A DNA stretch of 64,000 nt from Manduca sexta (Eukaryota; Arthropoda; Insecta; Lepidoptera; Sphingidae), in assembly GCF_014839805.1 (NCBI RefSeq), contig NC_051126.1, forward strand, positions 5,340,609 through 5,404,608, in the 5' to 3' direction. How positions within the stretch are numbered: position 1 is the first letter of the stretch; each line of letters begins with the position of its first letter. A model generated the notes under the pieces. It made no database searches, was not told the DNA's origin, and saw only the letters and a program-made list of their open reading frames with translations. Positions 33,800-46,095 of the stretch are shown piece after piece. The position numbers were made by a program, and so were the translations under genes.

Positions 33800-36700
33800 C
33801 GGAGAAAATCGGATGCACCTTGCAGTATGCCTCTGCCATCAACATACTTTTTTTGCTCCCAATCTACATCTATGAATCATGAGATGCACGCCTTTAGTTA
33901 AACTTGGACCCGGGAATACAGTACCAGATTATTATTCCTTTTTTTTAAATAAACAAGCATTGCATTAGAAGGCGAAAATACGCAGTAAAACTTTTACTAC
34001 TAAAGATTTTGAAAGATTATATTTATTGGAAATATGTCAGTGATTGTTTATCAGTCACTTTGTACATAGTGCAGTACACAAACCATCAAGCCTCGATCGC
34101 GGTTTCCATTTCGTTAATAAAAGACCTATTGTGTACTTTCAATACTTAAGGGTCAACCAAACGATTTCCCTACTTATTTCGTAGGCTCCATGTCATAGCG
34201 AGCAGCATGTAACAAATGGCTCCAATATTTTACCCGCGTAGACACGAATGGGTGCGTGGAGATGAAAACTGGGATAAAACTCTACCTAAACATGCTATTA
34301 GCGAAAGGGGAAGTAGGGGATTTCGTCCATAGTAATGTCAATTCTTAACATAGATTTTAAATGTAGAACAATAATTAAATTGTAAACAATTGCTTTAAAA
34401 ATAATATAAATAAACTATTATACAAATGAAAATAAGATTAATCCAGTCTTTTGGTTGTGCCTATTATAAAGAAATGAACATGTAATGTATGTAGTGTAAA
34501 AGGTGTGTGTGTATCAAAAACGTCTGGCTAACGAGGAAACATTATTTACTTATTACCCAAGTACTATATATAAAAATCAGTTTTTATACTATAACGTAAA
34601 TAAAATTATAACTTCATGAACATTAAGGGTGTCTGGCAAGGGATTGCCACGATGTTAAGTGTCTGTCAATGAATAACGTGATTTTTAATAATTTTCTGAA
34701 GGTAATACCATAAAATCTCATTTTATTATTTGATGCAACTAAATCGGTATTTTACACACCTTTAGTACCGTGTACCTGCCAAAGCCACTGTAGCCCAAAC
34801 TTCATAATGGCCCATCGTTGTTACCTGTGTTGGGAGCATGCGCTGACAAACTTTCAGCTTTTATAAAATAACGAAGGTCTGGGATTCACGGGCTCTTGCT
34901 CTAATAGTAAAATAAAACAGTAGAAGAGACCAATAATTATCTCAAATCCCAAATTTGTTGTTGATACATAAGTATGATGTATTTACTAAGTGTGGTGGTC
35001 CTATAAATCCAATCAATAATAATCTCTCATTACGAGAAGTAATACACCCTAAGCGCGGGATTTTCCCACATTGGCTTTATATTATGTACAATTTTAAGTT
35101 TCATTATAATTTTTATTCTTGCATATCTCCTATGCGTTATATCAGATAAAACGTTTTTTGTACATTATGACTTTAAGACATCTGATTTGCTATTTGTAAC
35201 CCGTGCAAACAAAAGATTATTCATAATTTTTCATGCGATTAATGTCATTGACTTGGAAGTTACTAAGTTAAACCTCGTGGGGATATTATTATGTCTTCAC
35301 GTATATGTACATTTCCCAATACAAATGTATAATATTAGTCATCCAAAGAAGTGTTTCTATCCTGCATTATATAACCCGAAATTTATTGGAAACCAATAGT
35401 TAACCAACTTGAGAATCCTTTCATCCAATTCTAGAAATTAAAAGTTACCTACATGATGCTTTTTAGAGTGTGGCGATATACTTCTAAATGGCCAGGAAAC
35501 GCATTGAAATCAGGTACTGTCCATATATATGCTATAAATATATACCAATCTGTCTAGTGAAGAAGCGCAGAGATTGACGAAATCAAAAAACGTCTGGTAC
35601 ATAGGCCTCTGTTTTGAAATTTATACACATATTACTACAAAACTCTTGTTAAACTCAACTTGAAATCTTAACCGAACGAATTTATCCAAAACATTATAGC
35701 GTAGTAGTGATATGAAGCGTTTTGGCCGATCTCCAATAAAACAATCAGGCGTAACGAATTAAAGTATACAAACACAAAGTAAAATTTATTGTACCCCATC
35801 CAGACGCGGTTTTTACATACCTACATCTCTTATTTCATTTAATGTATACCGTTTCTTTGGTTTGTTTTATCTGCCATACTTGCCAATGTGTACTCGAACT
35901 TCAAATGTTTATTGCATCTGGCGATTGGTTCAAAACATGTCATTTATCTCATTGCAAGCGTGTAGTACTGTTAATGTCTATTTCGAATCCCGTCAAACAT
36001 GTTGTTAAGGGAATTAACATTTTAATTTCATTGCTAGCTCGCTTTGAGTCTTGTTATTCAGATAGCAACAGGTTAATGATGCGGTCGCTGTGCCCCAGTG
36101 ATTTGCGTGCAGACTGCAAAGCCTTATTAATCGTCGTGTTTAATGAAAAGGTATCCTCAAGTGTTGCGTACGATAGTAAAACCTTATTTTTAGTAATTTT
36201 TAATAAGTAGTTACTATATTAAAAATGATACTACGATTATTCCAGCCAATACGAGTAGGTACGTATAATCAACATATTACAGGTTATACGAAGTGATTTC
36301 AAAACAACTACTCAAATGAGTACGCGCCGCTTCTGATATATCCAGTAAGTAGGTATTTACAATGGCTGGTTCTTAATACATGAGCTGTTTTTAATTGCGA
36401 GTTCTGAGAGTAACTTCTATTGTCAGTGAATAGACTACTAAAGAGCTATTGAAAGCAATTGCTCTCTAGGAGTCTGTTTGGCTTATGTCAACAAAACAAT
36501 AACCTAATAAGATATTAGGTTATAATCTAAGTTCTTATTATAAGTAAATATTTAAGTAAACCGTTGGAAAATACCATCAAGGATGATCACAATTGTCGGC
36601 GATATACCTTAAAAAAAATATACCTAAATTATTGAAAACCTATTTTTTATAATCTAGCTTTACGCAAACAAATTTTCCTCCGCCCTTAAATACTGTCCCA

Positions 36701-37875
36701 CAATAATAAAAACCTTATAACGAATTTACATTCTCATGACCTTAAAGCCCTTACTGGCTGCCTTTATTATCTAACAAGGAATATGTCACCGACACAGGCC
36801 AATGATATTCTGAGAACGTGATCAAGCGTTGTGACATTTCTTAAGTTTCGACACATTCTGAAATTCCCACGGCTGTACTCTTTATATTCGGTAAGAAAAT
36901 CTAATTGATTATAATGAAATTGCTTACTTTACATGCAACAACGTGAAGATATAAAAACTTGCCATATTTCGAATGTTATCCGGTTTTAAATTATTTAAAA
37001 GTAAATGCATTCTGTAAACACAATACTATTGAATAAATTGCAATTAAAGCCGGTATAGGTCAAGATGATTCTGAATGTGCAATTATCGAATCCTTGTCTA
37101 TACCTTCTGAAATGGAATATGTAAATCCACATATTTTACTCATGACCCATGTTTGCAGTCTAAAATTAACTGTTTATATTCGAGTGATAAAATAAATCCT
37201 TTTTTAGAATTTGTTACTCAGCAATGTTTCCGCCTTTCTGTCATCCTTCTTAGTATCAATCATGTTTACTATTAGGTGGTTAAAGATAGCCTTGATATCC
37301 TGCAATTTTTCCCTTTTTTATATATATTTTTTTACAAGACAAAACGCACTCACTATCTGGTGCAGAAGGGTCAAATTGAATGTCTGACGAGAGATGATTA
37401 CCCCTCGGCAGTCGACACAATTACGCCAGCCTGTTGGAACCGAATATACACAGGCTTATCCCAGAACGCGACACACTTACGTGGACCACTATGGCGGTTT
37501 TTAACATCTTGAGTGTAGCGAAAGCTACCCGAGGGGATATAAAATATATCCTACCACCAGCAAATCAATAAATTCTATAATGGCCAGACGTCTAATGTAA
37601 TTCATCCAAGTATGAAGTACCTTAGCGTTTTTAGTTGTTCTGTTTCTTACATAATTCTCCCATTATAGAGTTACCTAATGAAATCGTAGTCAAATTATGT
37701 TACCAGATTAAACAAAAGATGTATAGTCAATAGTGTCAAATATATAATTTTAATAGCCTTAAAAACAGTTAAAATATTTAATTAATTGTTTCCTCATCAT
37801 GTTGTTGACCAATGCAAAATGATTTCCAAAAAAGTTCTTAAATTCTTACACTAACGAAACAAATGCTCTAAAGCT
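33800..37875. other. gene-free stretch
   Basis: No supported exon. The longest frame (35842-36210 +, 122 codons) has no recognisable domain. The segment 37330-37560 is GC-richer, with an open frame including DDYPSAVDTITPACWNRIY. I suspect it is retroelement debris, not a host exon. Confidence 0.4.
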
Positions 37876-37878
37876 AAA

Positions 37879-39078
37879 TAGTCCATTGAAATGTTACATT
37901 TTTTAGGCCTTACCTTGCGTTTTTTAGAGGACGCAATTTTATTTTTTTGAAGTGTAGGGGGGGTCAGTCTAAAGCTAAAACCAAGTTTGTGGGGTCGCCA
38001 CCCTTGTCCCACGGCCGCCATCTTGAAAATAGGGGTTGAAATGGTTTTACGATTTATCTCTTAAACTATTTATCTGACAAAAAAAATGTATAAACACTTT
38101 TTGTTGCAAATTAAATTCTCTACAACTTTAGTTTAGTAACTTTTGTCGTAGAACTATAAATAAAAACTTATAAGCGAAAATGTTAAGAAATTCAATGTTA
38201 AGCAATGTCCATTGCAACGTCATCAGAACGTGTGTTTATAAGGTTCATAATACTCTTTTGTACTCATTAATACCCAAATACCCAAGGGACAATTAGGGAA
38301 CAAAAGAACATCTGCCTGCTATTATTATTATTATTTCTAACCTCTCTTATTGTAAGAATAGCTGATAATATTGTGTTGAAGTTGTTGTTCAACTTATATC
38401 TTTTAGTTGTGCTACATATTTCTGTACGTGCGAATGTATTTTATTTTGTTTTTAATTCTGCAGACGATTTCGAATGATTTTAGACACGATTTTAACTTTA
38501 GTGAAAACTACTTTTTTTTATTAGCATTTTGACTTTTAAAAGACTTTTAAAAGTCAAAATGCTAATGAAAACTTCTACTTAGGACAACTTCAACACAATA
38601 TTATCAGCTATTCTTACAATAAGAGAGGTTAGAAATAATAATAATAATAGCAGGCAGATGTTCTTTTGTTCCCTAATGGTCCCTTGGGTATTTGGGTATT
38701 AATGAGTACAAAAAAGTATTATGAACTTTATAAACACACGTTCTGATGACGTTGCAATGGACATTGCTTAACATTGAATTTCTTAACATTTTCGCTTATA
38801 ACTTTTTATTTATAGTTTTACGACAAAAGTTACTAAACCAAAGTTGTAGAGAATTTAATTTGCAACAAAAATGTTTATACATTTTTTGTCAGATAAATAG
38901 TTTAAGAGATACATCGTAAAACCATTTCAACCCCTATTTTCAAGATGGCGGCCGTGGGACAAGGGTGGCGACCCCACAAACTTGGTGTTAGCTTTAGACT
39001 GACCCCCCCTACACTTCAAAAAAATAAAATTGCGTCCTCTAAAAAACGCAACCCCAAATGTAACTTTTCAATGGACTA
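37879..39078. mobile_element. 1.2-kb foldback element with arms of about 0.5 kb
   Basis: The left arm (about 37879-38387) and right arm (about 38583-39078) are near-perfect reverse complements over some 500 bases. The ends read TAGTCCATTGAAA and TTTCAATGGACTA. The spacer of about 195 bases has no open frame of note but ends in a second, perfect hairpin at 38521-38565 (22-bp arms around one A). There is no transposase, so it is a non-autonomous foldback or long-inverted-repeat MITE. The target duplication is unclear: a TA or AAA at the ends is possible. Each arm carries AAGATGGCGGCC. Confidence 0.85.
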
Positions 39079-39709
39079 AAATGCCATACAGAACTTGTAA
39101 AACGCTAACATTTTAAAGCGTCAATATCGACGTCTCACCTTGACATGCCATTTCGGCGCCGCGTCATGATATAACTGACTCCTTGATTTACTGACATGTA
39201 ATATTTTCTTATGACACAACTTTACGGTTTATCGAAGCCCAGAGTTGATGAGTAATAAATATAAAGTTGAGAAATGTTTTATAATTTTTGGTTGAATGTT
39301 CGGAGTTACGTTGAAAATATTTGATATAAGTATCTGAATCTGAAAGATTTAATATAAATTCCTTACCTAATTCGTAATAAATTAAGAATAATTATTATGA
39401 ATAAACATAACATACACAAATTATTCATAAATATTGTTTTACAGTTGTATATAAACTCAAAGTTAAATCCTTATGTAGCCTATAATGCTTTTTTTCTACG
39501 TGCCTTCCCCCACAGCAATGTCGAGATCGGCACAATTCGCATTTCCTCGTAACTGTAGAGCATAATTATTTCTCGCCCGCTTGACATCAACCCCGTCTGA
39601 AAAATTAGATAAACAATACCCTAAAGGCAAAAACAAAATTTGACTCCCTACATTTTTCACTGTATAGCTTACTTATTCTTACTGTTATTATCATGACGTG
39701 ACAAATTAA

Positions 39710-40005
39710 GGTGGTAGCTCAAGGTCCATTTTCATACATTTTGTTTCGGCTTTAATCTGGGTAACTAAACAAGTATTGGCAAGTAAAGAATTTAAATTCA
39801 CGTCTAGTTCACGTCAAATTTAATATGACGAAATTTTAAAGGCCGAGATATCCATGATTATTAATTATTTTTACATTTTTCTTTCAACTGCGAGAACTAA
39901 TCACTAACTAGACGTGAATTTAAATTCTTTACTTGCCAATACTTGTTTAGTTACCCAGATTAAAGCCGAAACAAAATGTATGAAAATGGACCTTGAGCTA
40001 CCACC
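39710..40005. mobile_element. TTAA-flanked MITE with 100-bp perfect terminal inverted repeats
   Basis: The 296-bp element has identical inverted ends at 39710-39809 and 39906-40005, starting GGTGGTAGCTCAAGGTCC, and is flanked on both sides by TTAA (39706-39709 and 40006-40009). A TTAA target duplication is the mark of piggyBac-type insertion, so this looks like a piggyBac-mobilised MITE. The perfect identity of the arms suggests recent insertion or gene conversion. There is no coding capacity. Confidence 0.9.
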
Positions 40006-40518
40006 TTAACTAAATTGAGACTATTAAATTACACATGACGATGAAAAAAATATCGTCCATTTTATTTCTTTTATTAACAGCAATCTGGCCATACCATTAA
40101 ATATCCTATACAAGTTATACTACACAAAGTTCACTGTTGAATCTGTTTATAGATAAGGCAGACACCACGACACGGTCTTATGTCGTCGAAACAAGAATTG
40201 AACCAACCAGATAAATCTTTAACTTAAAGGCTACATTTCTACAGTCAACGTACAAAATAAGAGAATGTATTTTGTATTAAAGTTGATTTTATGTAACATA
40301 ATTATTAAATAAAAGAAATCGTTTTTTTTTTTGGTAATATACAACGATTTTAACTTCCGTTTTTAAACTGTAACAAACTTATACCTAATAGACAAACAAA
40401 CAATATTATTTTACAATTATCTATAGCAAAGAAAATTTAAAAACCAAAGACTAACTTTCCCATCTTACAATCAGACGCCAATGCCATTGGAATAGAATGC
40501 TCTAAAGGGTTATTATAG

Positions 40519-40674
40519 CACTTTAAGAAGTGTTACAAGAAAGGAAAGGTCTACTCCACGTGTTGGTTTGCTGAGTGGCGCGACATTGTCAAGGCCGTGG
40601 CCGGCGCCATGCGCGGGCGCATGCCGCATCTCCGCACGCGATCTGATCACACGGGACGATTTCATAGAAAGTAG
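40519..40674 (+). other. unidentified exon-like open frame (copy 1)
   Basis: In otherwise AT-rich DNA a GC-rich open stretch of 51 codons follows an acceptor-like ATTATAG and ends at a TAG stop. It would encode a cysteine- and lysine-containing segment (FKKCYKKGKVYSTCWFAEW) and a basic end. I do not recognise it. The minus strand is also open here (40513-40710), so the coding direction, if any, is unsure. The same sequence is at 52774-52929 in the other copy. Confidence 0.2.
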
Positions 40675-40899
40675 TTTTTGTTTATTTTGCTTTTGCCTCA
40701 TAAATGACACAAAATAAAATATTTGCTTTTGCAGTAGTAGAAAATATTTTCATAGGGCATCTTAAATCTTTAAAAACATTTGAGAATCTTTTCTGTGCTA
40801 ATTATAGTTAAGTATCCTCTTATCTATGATGGCTATTTGCATTGCGAGCTAGTAGCTACCCTAATTATAAGCATAACTACTGTTCATAAATAAGGAACT

Positions 40900-41190
40900 T
40901 GGAATTACAATATGCGGCACTGTTCTAGACTTTCCTCACCACCATAAGATATTGAATATTCTGTCTCAAAATGTCTATTAATTAAACTGGCTAGAATATC
41001 CATAAACCCGCAATTCAACAGTGCTTGTGGATTGCTGATTGACGGCAGAAATACACAACTTATCGTCGGCTTTAACCCTGACTAGCCATTTTGAAAAGGT
41101 AATACAGCTTTTGCAGTGAATGTTATTTATTAAAAATATGTTGTATTAATCAGGTGCGGCATTCAATCTAGTTCAAAGTTAGATAACCGA
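40900..41190 (-). repeat. dispersed repeat related to the 'clock-hand' family
   Basis: On the minus strand it contains TGTATTTCTGCCGTCAATCA, GCAATCCACAAGCACTGTTG and CTTATGGTGGTGAGGAAAG, a worn version of the blocks at 43540-43660. It directly adjoins the nuclease-like open frame at 41199-41381, so both may belong to one old element. Confidence 0.5.
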
Positions 41191-41198
41191 TTCCTATC

Positions 41199-41381
41199 TT
41201 ATGAATCGCGGATATGGTCCTCAATGATGTCCCCGAAAACATTCCGCATAGTGTAAGCGACGATGCAACAGCTTACATAAGCGGCGAATGCATTGCGCAA
41301 GCGTGTCCGGGTACCGTAACGGTGCGCGGACAATCCGGAATGCCGCCGATTTGACGCGCGTTGGCTCATCGCATAACCCAT
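41199..41381 (-). pseudogene. probable C-terminal fragment of a PIF/Harbinger-type nuclease (copy 1)
   Basis: The minus-strand frame of 60 codons ends in RYGTRTRLRNAFAAYVSCCI followed by VAYTMRNVFGDIIEDHI. The basic LR-x-R/K-L-x-NA start, the small hydrophobic A-x-V-x-x-C-x-V helix, the following N and the acidic GDIIED resemble the C-terminus of Harbinger nucleases (HARBI1-like). In those the helix is usually followed by HN, here RN. No catalytic DDE residues are present in this short piece, and a transposon-type repeat adjoins it. This identification is from memory of the family and is tentative. An identical copy is at 53454-53636. Confidence 0.4.
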
Positions 41382-41399
41382 TTATTGCCGCTTGAAGGT

Positions 41400-42980
41400 C
41401 GTCGAGAATGTGGACACGGCCTTATCATACGATAAAGTAAAATTGTATTGATTGGTAGGTTTCTCGACTTCATGATAGTAATCATGGAGTAGCCCAAGAG
41501 TTTTGAAATCTCCGTATAACATGTAGTTATAGATAGTTCATTTCTTTTTTGTATTCATTTTAAATTTGTAGTGTAAGAAGTTGTCTGTTAATTATAATCT
41601 ATCGCTGTAAATATTATCTTTTAAAAATCATCAAAAACGTAATTATTCTAAACCCAACAAAATGTAAATCTTTGTGTGGGATTAGAATGAATTTGTTTGT
41701 TCCATATTTATGAAGACAATTTCCATTCTTATGCATACATAATAGCACTATTATTGAAGTCTTCAGAATCCCACGCCTAAAATAAGGACATCTCAAAGGC
41801 GCGACATTTCTCCCGTACATGCCATATTTCGCTAGTCCTGCTTAAAATTTGCGTATACTTAAATGAACTTCCGATGCAGATAGTGCTGCCAATCTGGCTG
41901 CTGTTTATGCATTTAAAGAAACATTAACAGCAAAGTAGGTGTAAATTGAGTAAAACACAATTTTTCTATAAGGATTCTTTTCTTATACTTTCCACGTACT
42001 CTTTCTCTTTCAGCCGTAACAATTATAACATAGCATACTTTTGCACACAAGTCTAATTTCTGCACAAAGCTTCCCTACATACCTTTGTGAGCTTATCTTT
42101 ACTATCATTGATCGACTCACCGGTATCGAAGCCACTACGTCAAGCTAATTACACGTCATCCACATAAACGCATAGTCTACGTAGCTATTGACCGAACTTG
42201 TGGCAACAACAAAATCAGATTTAATAAGGATCAGTTTTGGACGTAAAACGCACTTTTCCAAACACCTGTTTTGATATTTTTGTTAAAATATGAACCTGAG
42301 ATATTTGTAGAATTACTGGGTAATGAATATCTGGAAATATGAAACATGCTTATTACGCACATGTAAAGGTGATATATAGTAAACAGATCATAGTAACTAC
42401 AACGTAATCAAAGGCACTATTTTGTTAAAAAGTGTGCTAAACTAATATGTCTAAGTATATTGTGCTACAGCTAAATCATTTCTCTAACCCATTAACAAAC
42501 ATTATAACCCAATGACATATTATAAGCAATCTTGCTGCAATACAATTGTTACCTTTTTATGTCATGAGATAGAAATCTAAATATTAATTTAAATATCTAA
42601 TAAGTTTGCACTACGGCTAATAGATCGATCAATATTACCAGATGACCCGACTGTTGTTCGTGTTACCTACTTATTAATAAAATGCTAAACAATGCCATTT
42701 ACAATAGCTAACGGGATAATTTGGGCTGTACTGGTATGTAGTGAGATGTTCCGTTGACCGGCGTTAAGCAAAAAATGCAATAAGCTATCCTCTTTCAGCG
42801 TTTGACAGCTATTAGCAGCAATGACTTGACATAGGTGTTCCCCGCACCTAAATGACCGACATTGTATGGGGTACCATTATACTATCCTTGCGATGTGTGC
42901 TGCATTTTCAAATAAACTAAAGAACAAAACATTACATATCCAGTATATTTTATTTACCATAGGGAACGCAACAACAAATT
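41400..42980. other. gene-free AT-rich stretch
   Basis: No supported exon or recognised repeat. The short frame 41614-41820 on the minus strand has no recognisable motif. The duplicate of this stretch is at about 53655-55237. Confidence 0.45.
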
Positions 42981-42981
42981 G

Positions 42982-43194
42982 TCACGTCGGTCGTATGTGA
43001 GACAGTGTTGCCCCGGTCGAGCAGGCCCATTCCACTTCCCACCTATTGGACGCACCCAAATTTACATTACAGTAATATCTCCTATATAAATCGGCATGTC
43101 TTCCGAGACCGACTGCACCGTCCAAAGTACCGTTAATAAAATTAAAACAGATTGTATGTTCGTCAGTCATGGTCTGCTTATCATAATGATACAT
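42982..43194 (-). other. unidentified 70-codon open frame
   Basis: The frame is more protein-like than its surroundings, with varied residues (GTLDGAVGLGRHADLYRRYY and NRWEVEWACSTG) and a GC-richer 3' half. I know no family for it. It begins at an ATG and has no upstream acceptor that I trust. It could be an old transposon exon. The second copy (55239-55451) keeps the frame intact. Confidence 0.2.
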
Positions 43195-43483
43195 TCGACA
43201 TTTTTGTATTGAATTACAAACACCAATATGTTTGGACTTGCGAAATGATAAATGGATTTGATGAAGAGTTTTTTGTTAAAATCATGATGAATTCAATTTG
43301 TACAAAGGATCTTCGATAAAAACATAATGTTATAAACATTTTTTTAAACATCATCACTCTTAGTCAACTTTAATACTTACTTTTGCATATAACCCTTACA
43401 TTCTTAACATACATTAATATAAACAAATTGACACATCATACTATATTAAAAATAACTAGCCTGCACTTTTGTAGTATTTTTAA

Positions 43484-43775
43484 TGGTAGTAGGTCTTACA
43501 TATGTAAGAGTCCGTCTGGGTACTGGGTAGGTACCACCGCAATGTCTATTTCTGCCGCCAAGCAGCACGATTTATCACTGTTGTGTTCCGGTTTGAAGAA
43601 CACTATAACCAGTCTAACTACTGGACATAATAAGACTTAACACCTCTTGTCTCAGGATGGCAAGCGCTGTGGAATATCAAACAATACTTTGGAATTCAGT
43701 GTTAGATGATGTTTCTATTGTTTATGAGCGGTCGTATGGCCACGTCATTCAAAGCAATAAAACATATACTTTGCG
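43484..43775 (+). repeat. dispersed lepidopteran repeat, 'clock-hand' family (copy 4, most complete)
   Basis: It carries GGTACCACCGCAATGTCTAT, TTCTGCCGCCAAGCAGCACG, TGTTGTGTTCCGGTTTGAAG, ACTACTGGACATAATAAGAC, CAGGATGGCAAGCGCTGTGG and GAGCGGTCGTATGGCCACGT in order, ending CATTCAAAGCAATAAAAC. It is duplicated at 55741-56032 as part of the large repeated block. Confidence 0.75.
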
Positions 43776-44230
43776 TTAATATTTATTGTTACATTTGCTT
43801 AAAACATTTTTGAGATTATCACTGCTAAATTATTACGAGTAAATGCAGATGTGAACAGATTTTAATGAAAATTAGCATGCAGGTAATCCATATCCTGGAA
43901 TAATATATTACAGACTAATATTTTGCCCGGGACACGTCTTCCACGCGGCAGGAACCGTGAGCAATATTCAGTAAAACTTATTATATAATGTAGCTTAGAT
44001 AACTGCGCAGTTAGATATATAGATATACAAAGGTATGCGTAGGTGGAATAATATGAAAACTGATTACAATCTCATGTTTTTATATTGCTTTCACATTTGG
44101 GGGATGAAAATTATTACAAACAGCTACTATTAATCTCATATAAATTGCATATTGTAAAGACATACATGCTGACCTTTTGATTTGAAGAAATAAATTGAAT
44201 TAACAAATGAGATACAAGCTTTTAAGCTGT

Positions 44231-44440
44231 TCTACCGTAGTAGCTAATGGCCGGATATAATCTTCAACCCTTGTGGCACAACGAGCGATAAGTTTAGTCT
44301 GAAGGGAGAGACTGCGGGTTTAAATCCTGCATACAAATGTTTGTGTGATTCGCAATTATTTGTTTGTGAGGGAACGTCCCTTGTAATTCCCGATACGCAG
44401 AACACAAGACTCGCATAATAATGTAGAGCCAAAATGTGCG
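44231..44440 (+). repeat. probable tRNA-derived SINE fragment
   Basis: GACTGCGGGTTTAAATCCTG looks like a worn B-box (from GCGGGTTCGAATCCCGC), followed by the CAAATGTTTGTGTGATTCGC body known from a common moth SINE. The A-box region is poorly kept. It is duplicated at 56488-56697. Confidence 0.45.
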
Positions 44441-44879
44441 TGACTCGGCTGTATTTATGTATATATAATGTAGTAAGTTATTAAGGGCTGACATACACGT
44501 AATATTATGCACACGAAAGAGTTTGCCAGTAGTCAACATTACGGTTTTGAACTATATTTACGACTTTCATTAGTCGGGCTGAAGTAACTCTTTTTGTTTT
44601 AAAATGTATCGGGTTTCGTCAGTAGATTGGGAGCCAAATCAAAATGATGATTATACTACCAGATATTAAGCGAATAGCTCAAGACTCTAACCAAAACAAA
44701 CGGTTTCGAAACAAAACACATCCAATAAGTACCTATCAACAGGATGTTCTAGCTCTAAACTTTCTATTCGTGAAAGAATTTTCACAGTCAAAACAATAGT
44801 TCCAAAGACTACCGCGATCAAATAAACAACCACTTAAGCTTTATCTTACTAATACTTATTATAGTCTTTTGTTGCTTAT

Positions 44880-45040
44880 TTACTAATATTATAAATGCGA
44901 AAGTTTTTGAAAATGTTCGAATGTTCATTTAGCCGAAATTTGGCTCACAGATAGATCACGTCCTTGATAGGCAAATTTTTACCTATTTTTCTTAAAATAT
45001 TAATTACTATTATGTGCAAGTATACTCTGTATTCTAAGAC
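44880..45040 (+). repeat. dispersed repeat fragment (ATATTATAAATGCGAAAGTTT start)
   Basis: It shares its start with the repeat at 30400 and has GCCGAAATTTGGCTCACAGA and TAGATCACGTCCTTGATAGG, typical of a common lepidopteran retroelement end. It is duplicated at about 57137-57296. Confidence 0.5.
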
Positions 45041-46095
45041 TTAATAAAGGAGAGATAAAAATAGTGATTAAGTAAACACTAATAAGGGGAATTAAAAATA
45101 ATTACTGAATTCAAAACGTGGAACATCTAAATATCGCAACGTGCACTGCGGTCAATTTCCGTTAATACTACATGAGTTAATGCGGCAGATTCCGCAATCC
45201 ATCATATCTAGCCATTCGTTATAATTATCACATCGATCAGACATCTTGATGATCACCTCAATCGGCTCATGACACACTCTCCGCTATAATTCAACCCTAT
45301 ATTAAGCATTAGTTTCTGTTTTTTGAAGTGTTTATGTTTCATTGCGGTTACAATATTGTATTATTGCAGATAAATGTATATATTTCTACTAACATATGAC
45401 GTTTTGAGGATTAACAATTAAGTCCTTATATAGTTAAACAAAACAAAAGCACATCCAAAAATAAAACTAAATAAAAAGTTTTTAAGACTAACTTAAAATT
45501 GGCATAATGTACTAGCATAATTGCCATAAATAAAAAATAAGGTGTTTGAGTCAAACTCGCATTTAGCCAATTCATATTTTTAAGGGTTCCTGTGTCCAAA
45601 AATAAAGGACGTAGATGTTATTCGGACCCGAATAATTTACTCGATTATTTCGTCAAAACACTCGTGAAACAAATTCTGAATGAAGTCATTTTGCAAAACC
45701 AACACTGGAAGCGAAAAGGACAAACGAAGTAAAAGTACTTTACAATGCTAATGACATAGGCGTCCCTTATTTTTTGGTGCCATAAACGACTAACCATGGA
45801 CGATAATTTGTTACTTTTCTTATAAGAACAATTTTGAACTTAAAACTGTAAATTAGCTGTTAATTTTCTTTAAAAAAACTAACTTCAATCATCAACTTTA
45901 CAAGTTAAACTCGAATACGTATTTTTAAAGTCTTATCCCACGTAAACAAAAGTCCTTAGATTTTGTCAATCTCTTCTCTAAACGAAACCCTGAACCCGAT
46001 TAAGCACGCAAATAGGTTCTATAACAATACCATATTTTCAAAAAAAAAATATTTTGTAATATAGTGTATAAAAATAAATCCGAAACCAAGCTTAC
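45040..46095. other. gene-free AT-rich stretch
   Basis: No exon or clear repeat was recognised; it matches the other copy at about 57297-58349. Confidence 0.4.

Noticed and set aside
35842..36210. 122-codon plus-strand frame
   Set aside because: It has no domain, signal peptide or splice context and was not supported as a gene.
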